Positions 36,601 to 48,390 of a stretch of 64,000 bases of DNA are shown piece by piece; the stretch's first letter is position 1, and each line of letters begins with the position of its first letter. The stretch is from Trichaptum fuscoviolaceum (taxonomy: Eukaryota; Basidiomycota; Agaricomycetes; Hymenochaetales; Trichaptaceae), in the NCBI GenBank assembly GCA_910574455.1, contig CAJSYZ010000003.1, positions 744,001 through 808,000 of the forward strand, in the 5' to 3' direction. The notes beneath the pieces were generated by a model, which was given only the letters and a program-made list of their open reading frames with translations, was not told the DNA's origin and did not search any database. The position numbers were made by a program, and so were the translations under genes.

Positions 36601-38787
36601 CGGTGCGCCGTGCGCAGAACGCAGACTCAACGCGTCTCCCGCATATGTAGCTGCGCCTGCCTTACTGTAAGTGCACACTCTGTGACTGTCTTCTCGACCT
36701 CGACGATACAGACCGTGACGGGCCACGGCGGGTTGTCTGATCGGCGCTTTGTCGCTTGTAAAACCGGTTTGCTCCCGGCCTAACTCGCGCAGATGGGCGG
36801 CAGCTGATTGTACTCCTACAGTCACTACGTTCTTGGCGGCGCGCCTCACCTACATACATAGGCGCATCCGTCTTCTGTCAGTCTTCCTGGTCCAACCCGT
36901 TCATATTTTGGAGAGCAGCTTGGCCAGGATCCTTTCTCGCTTGTGTGTGAGTGTGCGGCATACATATGTGTATGTGTATGTATGTGTGTGTGGTGATGAT
37001 GATGTTGCATACATATGTACATTCTACACGCGATCCGCGTGCATCATACGATCTTCAATAAATTGAACGTGGGCAGGACCGTGCATTGCTACCCGGGCCC
37101 GGCTGAGGCTCCAAATGTCTGCCAGTGGTACTGGCTCTGCACTTGAGCGGATGTTCAGTGTACCCAAGCCGACGGTCTTGGCGTACGCTGGCAGCCTGTT
37201 GCGAGATTCAAGTGCCCTCGAGACCCCGTGACTGGTATGGTAACAAAACCTCGGTCGATGACTCACTCGGACGTCCTTTTACCCCCGCATCAAAGCAGAC
37301 TTTCTCGCCGCGCACAGACGGCGCTCGGTACACGGTTGCTTCTACTTTCATCCAGTCCTATGTTATTCGCTAACTAAGGTGATATATATGAATGTACTAG
37401 GTGGACGACTGGGACTCAGGAGGCGCTAGGAACATAAGCCGGTGGTGAAACCCCGGCGCATGAACATCATCTATAGGTAGTCGTCGAAAAATGATCAGAC
37501 TAGGACGAAGCAGTAGGACATCCGGATTGCATATTGCCGAGACTCGAGAGCGCTAGATCTGAGGTTTATTTCTTGTCCGTGGTCAGTGTTCAATGTTTGA
37601 TGATCTCCTGCGAATCGGGCACAGTCACCTTTATGATTGTGTACACCTGCTTTTTGTAATATGTTAACCGCGGGATACTAGACATATGTACATACATCCG
37701 AACTAGGACGCGACGAATCGGAGTAATTGGGATCTGCGTATACATACGCACGGATCACGATTTGTGCCCTGAACAATAGTTAAGTAGTGTATGATCTACA
37801 GTACATATACTATACATACGAAAATGTAGACATATAATCATGAATCAGGCTCGAGCGTCGGCGTCCAAGTTTGTCGGGCCTAAGCTTCGTTTTTCTTTGC
37901 TAGATCAGCGATAAACGAGGGCCCAAAGGTAGCCGTGTAAGAAACAAGAGTGGGTGATGGAGCGTGATTATTGCTAATGGGTCTGTGCTTGGATGCTTCG
38001 TGCGTGTGCAAACTGGCAAACTTGCGGAGACAGATAATTTGGCCGCTTCGTTGTCATGTACGTTGTGCGTAGATCTGTGTAATTAATCCAAAGCATCGCA
38101 TTGGGCGTGCTCTGGATTTATACCGTCTGCATATTGTGATCTAATGCTGGTTGTGCGGGCCAGTCAATGCACAGTGCCTCGCCCTCGTAAGATTGGGCGC
38201 TTATTTATTAAGTTGTGGAGCTGAGAACGTCCATAATTCGACTTGCTATTTGCAACTTGCAACATTCACAAACCATCCTTTATTCTATGCACAGAATCTG
38301 TGGAGCAGAACACCCTTTGTACGGTAGATGAACTCGGGCATGCCGGTATGCAAGAAGAAGTGAGCACATTGAGTGTACGTGATCAAGCCCAACTTGAGCA
38401 TTACTGTAAGCATGCGACTCGGGCAGGTTAGCAGCGCGCTCGATATGGCGAGTATCCCCATATACCACTTATAAGCCGGAGTCAGACGAGTAAACCTCGG
38501 GAGACCCCTTCGCGACAGAAATATCTACGCGCGTGCCACGGGATTTTCTCCGGGCATTGAGTCCACCTGATTTATCATTTGCGGAGACACTTTACGCTTC
38601 GAACATCCGTATGTCCGTCTTTCTATTGTCACACCGATTGGCTCTCAGATCACTAGCTTCCTCCTTCCTTTGTTTTACAGCGACGAGTTGGTATAAATGA
38701 GCAGACATGCTTACCCCCTCCGACTCGACCGACGACTTTTCCCCGCACTCGAGATCATCGATCCCCATCCAAGACTGACTCGGCACG
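33700..38787. other. About 5 kb without a supportable gene, upstream of the bZIP gene
   Basis: Many short overlapping frames on both strands, none with recognisable motifs. Contains a TG/ATG-rich microsatellite (36,941-37,020) and ATAC/CATA-rich stretches at 37,680-37,840. The last kilobase presumably includes the bZIP promoter and leader; I see no defined site in it. Confidence 0.45.
36941..37020. repeat. TG/ATG-rich microsatellite
   Basis: Mixed runs of TG, TATG and GATGAT, with CATACATATGTA repeated at both ends (about 36,959 and 37,009). Confidence 0.7.
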
Positions 38788-41229
38788 ATGTACGGACTCG
38801 AAAGCTCAGCACTGTCGATCGAGGCTGCTTGGGAACACTCGCAACACCCACACCAACTTCGTCACGCCCTAAACTACTCAAGTTATCAAAATCAGCGCCT
38901 CCAAGTCGACTCGCCATCATCAAGTCAACATTTTCAATTCGGGTATAGTGCTGCCTTCCCGCAGTACACCATCCCGCCCATCTCCCCCGTCTCTCCCTCC
39001 ACGTCTCCCCGCTCCTCCCACTCCTCCTCATCGTCGAGCGCATCGAGCGCAGAGCCGACGACGCCGCTCGCTCTGGCAGGCGCTGACGCTGACGCCGACT
39101 ACATGCACCGTGCTTTTGGCGGCTTCAACACCAACAGCATCGACGTCGACAACACCGCGTGCCAGCCGACCCACCAGCTCTTCGACTTCGACTTTGCGTC
39201 GCGCCTCGCACACGGCGGCCCGCCCTCGCCCACCACGTCTTCGTCCACGTCCGCCGCCACCGACGCGAACGGATGCGCGCCACCACCACCCGTGACGCCC
39301 TCGTCGCCCATGGCGTCCGTGCCGTCCTCCACCATCTTCTCCGCTGCAGACGCCTACGACATCGACTCCTACCCCGACGACGACGACGACAACGAAGCCT
39401 CGCCTGCTCCCGCGCCTCGCCCGACCTCCGCGAAACGCTCCGCAGGTGCACCGACACCAGCGACGAAAAAAGCACGCGCAAGCAGCAGCATCTCAACGAA
39501 AGACTTCGTCCCGCCCGACGTCACGGGCCTCTCCAAGCGCGAGGCGCGGCTCGTCAAGAACCGCGCCGCCGCCTTCCTCTCGCGCCAGCGCAAGCGCGAG
39601 GAGTTTGAGTTGATGGAGATGTACGTTCTGTCTTTCTTTTACTTCGTAAGAACTACAAAATTTAACTCCCACCAACAGCCGCGTCGCTGAGCTCGAACAA
39701 GAAAACGCACGTCTCAAAGCGCTCGTCCACAACCCTTCCTCTGCATCCTCGCCGCCCAACACCATCTCCTCCTCAACCACATCACGAACATCCCCAACTC
39801 CCCACTGCCCATCTCCCGAAATCGAACAACTCCGCGCCCAGCTCGGCACGGCGCGGCAACGCGAGAACGAGCTCGCGGAGCGCCTCGAGCGCGTCAAGTA
39901 CCAGGCGCAGCGCGAGCAGGTGGAGTTGGTGCGGTTGCGCGCTCTTGTCGCTTCCGGGTCTTCTTCCTCATTGTCGGCGTCGGCGTCGAGTGACGGTCTG
40001 CGAGAATCGGTGGAGTTGGGTCAGGATAGCGGGCGGGCCGTGGTGAAAGACGAAGAAGAGGAGCACGACCAAGAAAGCGACACGACGCGCAGCGGGGCGA
40101 GCTCGCCCTCGCCCGCGAGCCCGGTGAAGAGCCTGCTCGCAAACCCGAGGAGCGGAGCGAGTTTGGGGTTGATGGTGTGTTCTCTCTTTCCTCTCTTTTC
40201 TCCTTTCCATATTCCTTACTGGAATGACAATCGATCTGACATTGACCTCATCACATGCAGGCCCTTCTCTGCGCCCTCCCGTCCCTCCTCTCCACCGCTT
40301 CCACTGCTGCCGACTCCTCAAAATCGCCGACCGTCCCATCCTCGCTCGACGTCCACCCCGCCTCCGCCTCGACGTACGCGTCGTCCGCGATTCTCTCGAC
40401 GTCAGCCGCGACCGCCACAAACGCGCTCGACTGGGAATTCGACTGGGCCGGGCGGCCGTCGTCGGCATCCTCCGCTGCTGCTGCTGTGCCGCATATGCAG
40501 ATGGCTGTCGACCCAACCCGAGCCCGAGCGCGCTCGCACTCTGACCAGGACGCGGGAGCTCCGCAAGACCGGTGGACGAAGCTCGAGTTCGACTCGGACG
40601 CGGAGGCGCGCACCGACCTCGGGCTCGGGCTCGGGCTCGGCGCGCTCGATATCTCCTTCGAGACGCGCCGTGCGGAGGATGGGGGTGGCCCGGCGCGCGT
40701 GCGCGTGCGGGTGCGCGTCCACTCTTCGTCGTCCTCTCGCCATCCGCGCCGCCTGCGCCGCCAGCAAAGCCAACCCAGCCTTTCCCTCCCGACACCCATG
40801 CGCGGCGAAGAGACGGAGGACCTCGGGACGTTCCTCGCCTCCGCCCCTCCGTCTGCTGCTGCTTCTCGCTCGTCTTCGTCTTCGTCTCCGCAGCAGCGAC
40901 AATCGACCCCCGGGGGCGGGGGCCTGTCCCTCGGCTACGGCTACGGGCTGGGCAGCTACGACAGTCTCGGTCTCAACCACTTTGGGATCGGGATGAACGA
41001 CGTGATGGGCGTCGACACGCTGGGCGGTTTAGGCATGGGGATGGGGATGGGGAAGCCCTTCGGAACGCCAGACTACGGACTCGACGCCGACGCCGACGCC
41101 GGTGCGTGCGCGGCGGTAGGAGCGCACGCACCCGGCGCGACGAGACGCAGGGTCCGCGTTGCGCTGGCGCGCCCGCCACACGTGGGCGGTGAGGGCGGCG
41201 AGTGGGACCTCGTTGAGGTCGTCTCATGA
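38788..41229 (+). CDS. bZIP transcription factor with post-zipper hydrophobic segment
   Basis: Three exons (38,788-39,620; 39,679-40,174; 40,261-41,229) give 765 residues; introns are 58 and 86 bp. The N-terminal half is Ser/Pro/Asp-rich, with an acidic run near residue 193 that could activate transcription. The basic region is about 248-272 (KNRAAAFLSRQRKR; Asn258 and Arg266 fit the bZIP N-x7-R rule). The zipper starts at about 278 (IRVAELEQENARL), and the first intron falls exactly between the two. A second coiled-coil-like stretch is at about 325-370. At about 438-455, SLGLMALLCALPSLLS is hydrophobic and spans the second splice junction. The C-terminal part is low-complexity with Gly/Asp/Ala-rich repeats. 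It probably binds DNA as a dimer in the nucleus. I do not assign an orthologue; the hydrophobic segment would also allow a membrane-tethered form. Confidence 0.85.
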
Positions 41230-41743
41230 GGCCGGCCGACTCCTCCCTTCCTCCCCCCCTGCGCTCCATCACCCAAAAAACGCTAGCTTTCCCTCGATTT
41301 CTCCTCATCTGTGCATTCCACCGTCATCGTCATCGTCATCGTCATCGGCCTCAGCCTACTCTATTATATCGTTCGTTATCCTTCGTCTTTATTTCCCCTC
41401 CCTCCTCGCTTCGTGTTCTCCTAGCTCATGATCCCATATGCCTTCGTCTTTATGTACGCATTCCCACTTGTTTCGTTTTCCTTTTTTTTTTTTTGGTATG
41501 CTTACTCCGGCCCATCTCCTCCTCCTATATTATTGACTAATTTATCTCAGAAGCTCAGAAGTAAGTAAAAAAATGAAAGAAAAAATGATGCACAGATTGC
41601 TAAAAGCCTCTGACTCGGAACAAAGCACTTATGCGAGATCGACACTTGCGACGTGAAGGATCAGCCTACCAATTCACTTTTCGCATCTGAGAGATCAGGA
41701 TTGTATCCCATGAGGCCATGTATTCAGTACGCGGATATATGTA
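41230..41743. other. 3' region of the bZIP gene
   Basis: Non-coding. Contains a short CATCGT microsatellite at about 41,323-41,347 and a 13-T run at 41,482-41,494. It presumably includes the 3' untranslated region; no defined terminator is visible. Confidence 0.5.
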
Positions 41744-42139
41744 TTATATAGCGCTGTCTGAGCCAGCTTGTCCCCGCCACGAATGGAAAGCCTTGATTAG
41801 ATCGATCCTGCACACAATCTCACCAGTCCCAGAAGACGACGAATCCGCTTTCACGAGCACCTCACCATGCCATGCTTGAACTGGCCACAATCCAGCACCC
41901 TTTGTTGCTAGACTGCTCCTTTCCTTGAAGTTCATGTACACCTGCTCATTTGTCTGCTCGTCCAACACAGCGTACGCATTTGAGTCTGTAGCCCATGCAA
42001 AGGAAGAGCCAAACACCTTGTTTGGCCGGGCCAGCGCAGTGACTCTCTGTCTCCGACCACCACGGAGATGAAGCGCCCGTTGGGAGAGTGTTAAAGGACA
42101 TCGGGAAAATCTCCGCCGTACCGAGTTCTCGCACAGCAT
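41744..42139 (-). pseudogene. Remnant of a coatomer beta-prime (Sec27/COPB2) gene
   Basis: The minus-strand frame reads TALARPNKVFGSS, then AWATDSNAYAVLDE, NFKERSSLATKGAG and a degraded GEIVCRID. These fall in the order found in the conserved block after the WD40 repeats of coatomer beta-prime (TALAWRNK-FGS, WATDSN-YAV, NFKER, GEIVRRID). Only about 110 residues of a protein of about 800 are present, and no WD40 repeats or solenoid part flank them. The family call is from memory of the pattern. The functional gene must be elsewhere, because this COPI subunit is normally essential. Confidence 0.6.
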
Positions 42140-42505
42140 CAGGGAATCTTCTTTTTCGCTTACGGCTTCTTAAAGTTACTTAAACGGTCTGATATTTCCG
42201 GAAGCCCTGGAAAGTAAAACGTTACTGATTTACTGATTTCAGGCATGTGGTTTCATTATTCAGGAAGGGCCTTACTAAAATCAGTGTCGTCAACTTAAAT
42301 CAGTGCTCTCAGTGCTCTCAGTGCTTCAGCAATCAGACATTCAGGTTATTTAAATCAGTGTATAAGGAAGTCATAAGGACAAAGTAAGTACAATTATAAG
42401 TGATATAATAAGATAAAATACACATGATCAAAATGGTTCATCATGTGAAGGAATCAAAGGAAAGTCGGTACCAAACAAATAAGGAGGCAAAGCAGTGAAC
42501 TTTCC
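42140..42505. other. AT-rich spacer with recurring AAATCAGTG words
   Basis: Short direct repeats of CTGATTT, AAATCAGTG and GTGCTCTCA at 42,220-42,365. No gene. Confidence 0.45.
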
Positions 42506-44690
42506 TCACACAGCTCGAGGCTCCCGCTCGTCGACCGTCCCCCACTTGCGGCTGACAATGGCCTGAACCTTCGAGACATCCGCAGGTGTTCCGTTCTTCT
42601 GCTTGAAGTCTCTCCATGCCTCTAGCAGAACAACGTGCTGCACACAAATCAGCCACCTTCAAGAATGTCAAATAAGCGGGCACATACCTCTTCTTTAAGG
42701 TCCCTGTTCTTCAGATCCTTGTATGACCTCTCGAACACCTGGCGAGCCAGGTTCAAATCGCCCTCCACCATCTTCTCCTCGGCCTCGTCCTCATTGTCCT
42801 TGTCCTCCCTCGACGCCTGATTGTTAGGAATCGGGCTCGCTTCAAGTTCTGCATACGCGCGCCAGACCTTGACGTAGCCACTCAAGCGCACCAGGCGCTC
42901 ATACAGATCCCTCGTACGCTGTCGCTCGCCCTGCTCAAACTCGAAGTCAATGTACGCCTTCCAGAGGTTTTCGGGGTACGACAGCGGCTGCTGCGATGTG
43001 CCGAGTTCGAATATGGCTCGCGCTCGTGAGTAGTCCGCGAGCGCCGCCTCGATCTGGGCGACTTGGATCCAGGCCAAGGAGTTCGTTGAATCGTATTCGA
43101 TGTACTCTATAATGAGCGTCCGCACGCGGTCAAACTCTCGAAGCTGAAAGACAAAGTCAGTAATCCATGCAAATGATAAGAGCAATTGTAGTTACGTCGA
43201 GCTCAAGTAGGATATAGCCTTTAAAGAACTTTTCCTTAGGACACATGCCGATTGCAGCACCGAGCAATTTGCGTGCTGCGGGTAGATCAAGTCGCCGAAA
43301 GTTCGCAAACATGAGCCACAGCTTCGCAAACGTGAATTGCTTGTGGGGGACCACTTGTAACGCTGTTCGGTATACTAGCCGTGTCCAATCATAATCCTGC
43401 GTGGGCGGTTGTCTTCAAGTCACCGGGGCGTATTTGCGCAACAGCTCGCTCGTAGACTTCACGAACCCGGTATATCGCGCTTTCGATCTTGTCCTCAGAC
43501 GCGTCTTCCTCCCGAAGTGACCTCAGTGAGTCTTCTTCCAAGCGAGCATAGTCAAACCATACGTTGTAATTTCGACCGTCGTGCGCAAGTTCTTCCTCAC
43601 ACTGGCTCCTCCTCTTCCCCAGAACAGTGATTTCAAGGGTGTTCCGAGTTCCATGCTGCTTTCAAACTTGGTGTAGGCAGCATAGAGGGCCTGCGACTTG
43701 GAGCGAGGTAATCCGTCTAGCGCAAACTAGGGGGATTTAAAACGTAGAAGCACATAAAGCTTGGGGAGTGCGTACCTTGTAGATTACCCTAGCTCAGTCG
43801 TACTCCTTCAATCGTGTTTCCATCCTTCTCGATTTGTTCCGCATCATCACCAAAGAACTCCAGTGCCATCTGGAACACCTCACAAGCCTAGGCCTGATTC
43901 GCTCCCTCCTCAAACTTCGCCCACTTGACCCAGATGCGGGGTCCAGGTCGAACAGCAACCCACCGCTCGTAGATTGCACTCGCGCGATCACGTTCTTGAT
44001 ACCGCTCTTCGAGCTTGATGTACGCCTACCATGCCTTGTCCTCTGGCTCCCACTGCACCCATCGCTCAATCACTTGACGCGCGCCAGCGACGTTTCCGAG
44101 CAGTTCCTTCAGATACACGTATTTGTACCAGAGTTGGTCGATGCGCCGCAACAAAGTCACTGCCCGGTCAATCAGATTGCGTGCGTGCTGGATGTTTCGC
44201 CCCTTCAGATCCATCTCCGTGAAGGAGAGCCGGAGTTGGACACTTCGTGGGTTTACATCGAGAGCGCGCTCATATACCGAGCGCGAACGTTCGTATTCGC
44301 CTGGACTCACCTACGTTGAGTTTCAGTCATAACTCCAGTCATTTTGATAGTGTACGTACCTCCCAACTAACGTAGGATTTCCATTCTTTCCTGTTTCAAG
44401 TCAGCACCTGAAAGATAAACCCAAGCATGAAAACATACAAGTTTCCCCTCGTCCGCCGAATCCTCTCCTCAAACTCCTTACGCTTCCGGCCTCGGTATTC
44501 ATAGTGTCCCTCAAAGTCTTCAATGCGTTGTTTTGGCGCGTGAAAAGCTGTTTCCTGGCGCTCTTGTGGTTCCCGAAGCAGTGGTTCTGCTGTAATCTAC
44601 TTGAGCTTAAGCATCATCCTTGAGAAGAGTGATTGGGTACATACTTGTATCGCCGCGGGTGCACGCGATGTTTTACACCTTCCGCCTGTT
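42506..44690 (-). pseudogene. Clf1/Crooked-neck (HAT-repeat splicing factor) pseudogene
   Basis: The whole length of a Clf1-like protein can be followed on the minus strand with its introns. The N-terminus is [16 protein letters not shown], then [23 protein letters not shown] repeats ([54 protein letters not shown]), later repeats ([39 protein letters not shown]), and a C-terminus ending VDEREPRAV with a stop at 42,506. Breaks: no ATG where the family starts; stops after EDKAW (about 44,026) and after NQA; a frame change near 43,800; and loss of part of a repeat near 43,410. Clf1 scaffolds the NineTeen complex in the spliceosome and is essential in yeasts, so a working copy must exist elsewhere. 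Confidence 0.8.
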
Positions 44691-45282
44691 GAGATATGTT
44701 GTGAAGGATGCGCCAGCCACAAGCCGACCCGCCATCGCTGTCCGTCAAAGGAATGAGAGCAGGTTGACAGCGGTTCATTGTGGCATGTGAAGCCTAAGAC
44801 AAGTGACAAGGTGACGACGACCACTTTTGCTCGGATGCATGAAAAAAAAGAAACTGAAGAGGTATATGTCGTAATAAACTAAAACAATGTAGCAAATAAT
44901 GAAGGGGATAGGGGCTAATGAAGTTAAGACTGAAAAGAAAAGTAAATAAACAGTGTAAAAGCCATATGAAAGGCTATAAAAAGGGAAGCGAAAGAGGTAT
45001 GCATGAGAAATGTAAGACGATGAGGCAGAAACGGTTTCGGAAGTGATTTTCTCCGAAGATCGGAGGCATGTGATTGGATGATTTGTGATTTGTAATGCTT
45101 ACTTGCTGACAATTCGATAATTTTTTCGCGGCCACACATCCCTCTACTACGCTACGCTTCGTGGCGGGGATGTACAAATCACCGACTGCCAGTACCGGAT
45201 ACATAACTTGAACTTGAACACCGCAATAGTACCCGGAGGCCCTGACGCTCAACACCGTTTGTTTAAAGAGACTCGGAGATGG
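44691..45282. other. Spacer with an unidentified minus-strand frame
   Basis: A minus-strand frame at 44,974-45,255 (SVRASGYYCGVQVQVMYPVL) is open but not recognised. It is cut off at its 5' side by the element end at 45,283, so it may be the tail of an interrupted gene. Confidence 0.35.
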
Positions 45283-45440
45283 GGCAACTAGATTTTAACA
45301 TACAGATTACCGTGCTACCGCGCAGTACCGCGCAGTACCGCGGGAATTACCATGCAGTTCCGTCGATTTTACCGCGCACTTCAGCGCCATTACCGCGCAG
45401 TGGCTTCCACATTACCGCGCAGCTATCTTAGACTACTTTG
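45283..45440. mobile_element. Left end of a TIR element related to 54,978-56,291
   Basis: Starts with GGCAACTAGATTTTAACATA, identical to the left end of the 1.3-kb element at 54,978, followed by repeats of TACCGCGCAG. Similarity continues weakly to about 45,720 (compare 55,373-55,430). I found no matching right end or target duplication, so this is a truncated or eroded copy. Confidence 0.6.
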
Positions 45441-46784
45441 TGGAAGTGAAGCATTAGATAGTGCATATAAATGGTTTATAGCAAACAAAATATAATTGTT
45501 ACTACTACTGTCACATGACCAGATTCAAATCGAAAACACATGTTTATCTCTTAGCAATTCTAAACATCTAGTTTTAGCCATCTGAACCTCATAATCGAGT
45601 GATATACCTTGCAAAGAATAGAATCACAAATTATGGGCATTTTAGTGGCAGTATAATATCTGTTACAGAATATCTATATCCCAAAGGTCATGATTCACTA
45701 AAATACCTACAACGGATTGGCGTGGAAATATACAATCAGCTACCTTTCTTCTGCCTTCTGGATGATTTCTGTAAATCTGATCATCAAGATAATGTGTCAA
45801 TATCACTACAGAGATCTGCTAGCTGACAGATAGAAAGTTTAGAGGCAGATTCTACTAGAGAAATTTGTGTTAGAAGCATAAAAACATTGGTTGATGCTTG
45901 TTTGTGGTTGTTTGTTTCTTAGTCCGTAGGACCGGAATATCATGGGTCAAGAAAGATTTTGCCATTCGGAGATCAATTCTTCACCAAATCTCATGATTCA
46001 AGCTTTAACTAGCTTACAAGAGTGCCTGTAGTAGTTATCTATGATTATCCTCTGTGTTTCACTTCCCTGAACCGAGACAAATGATATTTTATATGTGCAC
46101 TACATTTTCAGTATAAGAAGCATATATGCTAGTTTACAACATACACATAGGCTGTAAAATCGTGATAAATCCATAACTGATTCTCAATAGGTTCTTTATA
46201 TGGATTATATGATTTGTTTTGTATTTCTTCATCAGCTTGATTTAAAATAAGTCAACTTCAAACCAAAGGACAAAACTTACAAAGTACAGAGATATGTTGC
46301 ATATATGCACAGTTACTACTAATAAACAAAGTCAATACATTTTCTATTGCCCTTATTCTGTACTGATAATATCTGAAGTAAGATATGTGAAAGAATGACA
46401 CAGATTGTCCTAGTCAAAGTTGAGTAAAAGAGCATGCAATCGAAGGGAACAGGAGGGATGAAACCAAAATTGGTAATTGCACGCAAAACAGCTATGTATT
46501 TCCATAATTCGTGCTATGACATGTCATAAAACTGACCTTAAAGCTATCTAAATGTACTCTAGTACTAAGATAACACATCTACAAGAAAGAACGGCGGGGT
46601 TTCATGCAGTTTTGAGGCCTGTAGAGCTTTGTCGATCCGTTGATGGGTGCGATCCGTTGATGGTCATGTGACAGTACTACTAGTAGTAGTACAGTGACTC
46701 AAAATAGTGTTCCAATGTTTTAGACTTTTTGTATTGTTTTCTCCATACCTCAACAAATAACTGTCGCATACAGAAGTTAAGAAT
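45441..46784. other. AT-rich transposon-derived DNA
   Basis: Low-GC sequence, weakly related in its first part to the interior of the 1.3-kb element. Includes a small palindrome ACTACTAGTAGTAGT near 46,677. No gene supported. Confidence 0.45.
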
Positions 46785-46990
46785 ATGCATGGAAAGATCT
46801 TGGTTAGTAGTTTTTGTCGATATAAGTTTCAAGATTTAAAGCAGAGAATTGACAGAATTATTGATGTCCGAACGTGGAAACTAACTGGAAGTTCAAGCAC
46901 CATTAGTAACTCCGACAATTCTTTGTTTGCAATAATGAAGCTCATATTGACAGAAACTAATATTTTAGACCGTACTATGTATGTATCTAA
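46785..46990 (+). other. Unidentified coding-like fragment
   Basis: Frame from the ATG at 46,785: FQDLKQRIDRIIDVRTWKLT, then SDNSLFAIMKLILTETNILD. It is AT-rich but looks protein-like. It passes into the family copy 5 fragment at about 46,990, so its 3' part is lost. It could be a transposon gene fragment; family not recognised. Confidence 0.35.
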
Positions 46991-47454
46991 CTTTTGTACG
47001 CGCCATATCCTCACGTCTCTCGCTGTTGGTTATCAAAACAGTGCCCCGGTATTATCAGTTATGGCCTCCTATGCACGCAGCCTCCCTGACTTCCTGTACT
47101 GTACGCCAAATCTCAGTATCAGAGAGGGGAAATGGCTCTTGACCGTGAGACAACACTTTCTGCTGAGTCTTAAGCTCGCACCGCTCTCTTGCAAGGATTG
47201 ACTCGGACGCTCTCCACACTTCCGTTTCTATTGCTTTGTCGAGTCTTGCTATCCCCAATATCCTACACCCGTCTCTGGCTCCAGATCTTAGTGAAAGCAC
47301 ATTCTTGAGAGAACATTCGACGTGTACTTTACGACCGACAATACAATGTACGATTTTGGATCGTCTGGTTATTATCTTGTGAGAGTGAAGCCCGAAGCAC
47401 TATGGCGGTACTGTTCCGAATCCGGCCACTGGCTCCGAGATTTCTTGACGACTC
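46990..47454 (+). pseudogene. Family copy 5, promoter and first-exon fragment, left part
   Basis: Sequence from about 46,990 matches the region just upstream of copy 4 (59,690-60,110) and the equivalent flanks of copies 1-3. It includes the conserved short frame beginning at an ATG near 47,402 (MAVLFRIRPLAPRFLDD). The match stops at 47,454, exactly where the 9.1-kb inverted-repeat element begins, and resumes at 56,563. This is therefore one truncated family copy split by a transposon. Confidence 0.7.
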
Positions 47455-47610
47455 CACCAGTGCAACCCGAGGAATCAAGCACAAGTGCTTGTGCAACACC
47501 GCGTCGTGAGCGAGCACATGTGCTTGAGGAGCGGCTGTCCGTATGTGTTTCTAGACCTGTGTGAATATCTCTAGACCTTTTGAGGATCTCGAGATATTCA
47601 AACAGGTTGA
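47455..47610 (+). repeat. Left terminal inverted repeat of the 9.1-kb element
   Basis: Begins CACCAGTGCAACCCGAGGAA and contains the palindromic words AAGCACAAGTGCTTG and AGCACATGTGCT. Matches the reverse complement of 56,398-56,553 with scattered differences; the first few bases differ (CACCAGTG against CCTGG). Confidence 0.8.
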
Positions 47611-47689
47611 AGGGTGTGGGACCCTTGACAGGGTCCTCCGGCTCACGTGTTCCGGGCCTCGGAGGACGATCCCGCCCCCCGTTCCCTAG

Positions 47690-48390
47690 GCGGTGGCGCG
47701 CGTCGTCCGTCCTTGTCCTTTTCTCCCCCTTTCACGACCACAGACAGCATTGTCCCCTTCCTCTTCACTCTCTATTTTCTCCCATCTCGCCGCTGCTCTA
47801 CTTGCTGAAGGATTATTACTCTTGCGGCAGAGGTGTAGGAAGGCCGTAAATGTGATAGGTGCATAACACAGATTCTTACACTGTGGAATGGAACTAAATC
47901 TCTTGCACAACTCATAGGTGCAACGTGAACCTTCGCCCTCATCTTCATTGCTACGACACCAATGATACACAAGACACATTGAGCTCCCGTCGCTCCTCCG
48001 CTCTCCCAAAACCGAGGGCGGAAATTGCAACAATTTCAGCGCCGACAGCAAGAATCGCCCCCGCCGCCATTCAACAAACCTGGTCAACAGTCGTGCAGAA
48101 GCTCTGTCACACATTATTGCAAGCAATATCTTCCCTTCCCTGATATGGCCGAAGCTTGCAAGCATGTTGAAGATGGCCAGGAGACGGTGAGAGATAGAAT
48201 GACGGCGATAACTAGGCCAATGGCCACGCGTGGTATTGCCTTCACCTCAAAAAGCTCGACAAACGTGAAGAATACAGCGGCGACGATGACGCACACGATA
48301 GCCAGTGTTGTAGTGCACCAGTACCAACTAATAATCTTAAAGATATGCGATAATTATCGCAACCCGTTTCTGAAGTTACCGCGATAACTT
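47690..48390. repeat. Inverted duplicate B, left member, with hydrophobic coding remnants
   Basis: The first part matches the reverse complement of 51,000-51,670 (shared TCCTTGTCCTTTTCTCC, CTTCGCCCTCATCTTCAT and CTCCGCTCTCCCAAA). The end at 48,316-48,390 matches the reverse complement of 51,960-52,050, including a perfect 14-bp palindrome GCGATAATTATCGC at 48,347-48,360. On the minus strand, hydrophobic segments (AAVFFTFVELFEVKAIPRVA, GLVIAVILSLTV) suggest remnants of a membrane-protein gene. Confidence 0.6.

Noticed and set aside
39125..39608. Long Arg-rich frames on both strands across the bZIP gene (also 40,251-40,980)
   Set aside because: Shadows of a GC-rich, Ser/Asp-rich coding exon; composition is extreme and splice structure supports only the bZIP frame.
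47466..47520. hAT-type interpretation of the 9.1-kb element from its CAGTG start
   Set aside because: Starting the element at CAGTG gives no matching 8-bp direct repeat, whereas starting three bases earlier gives a perfect 9-bp one.
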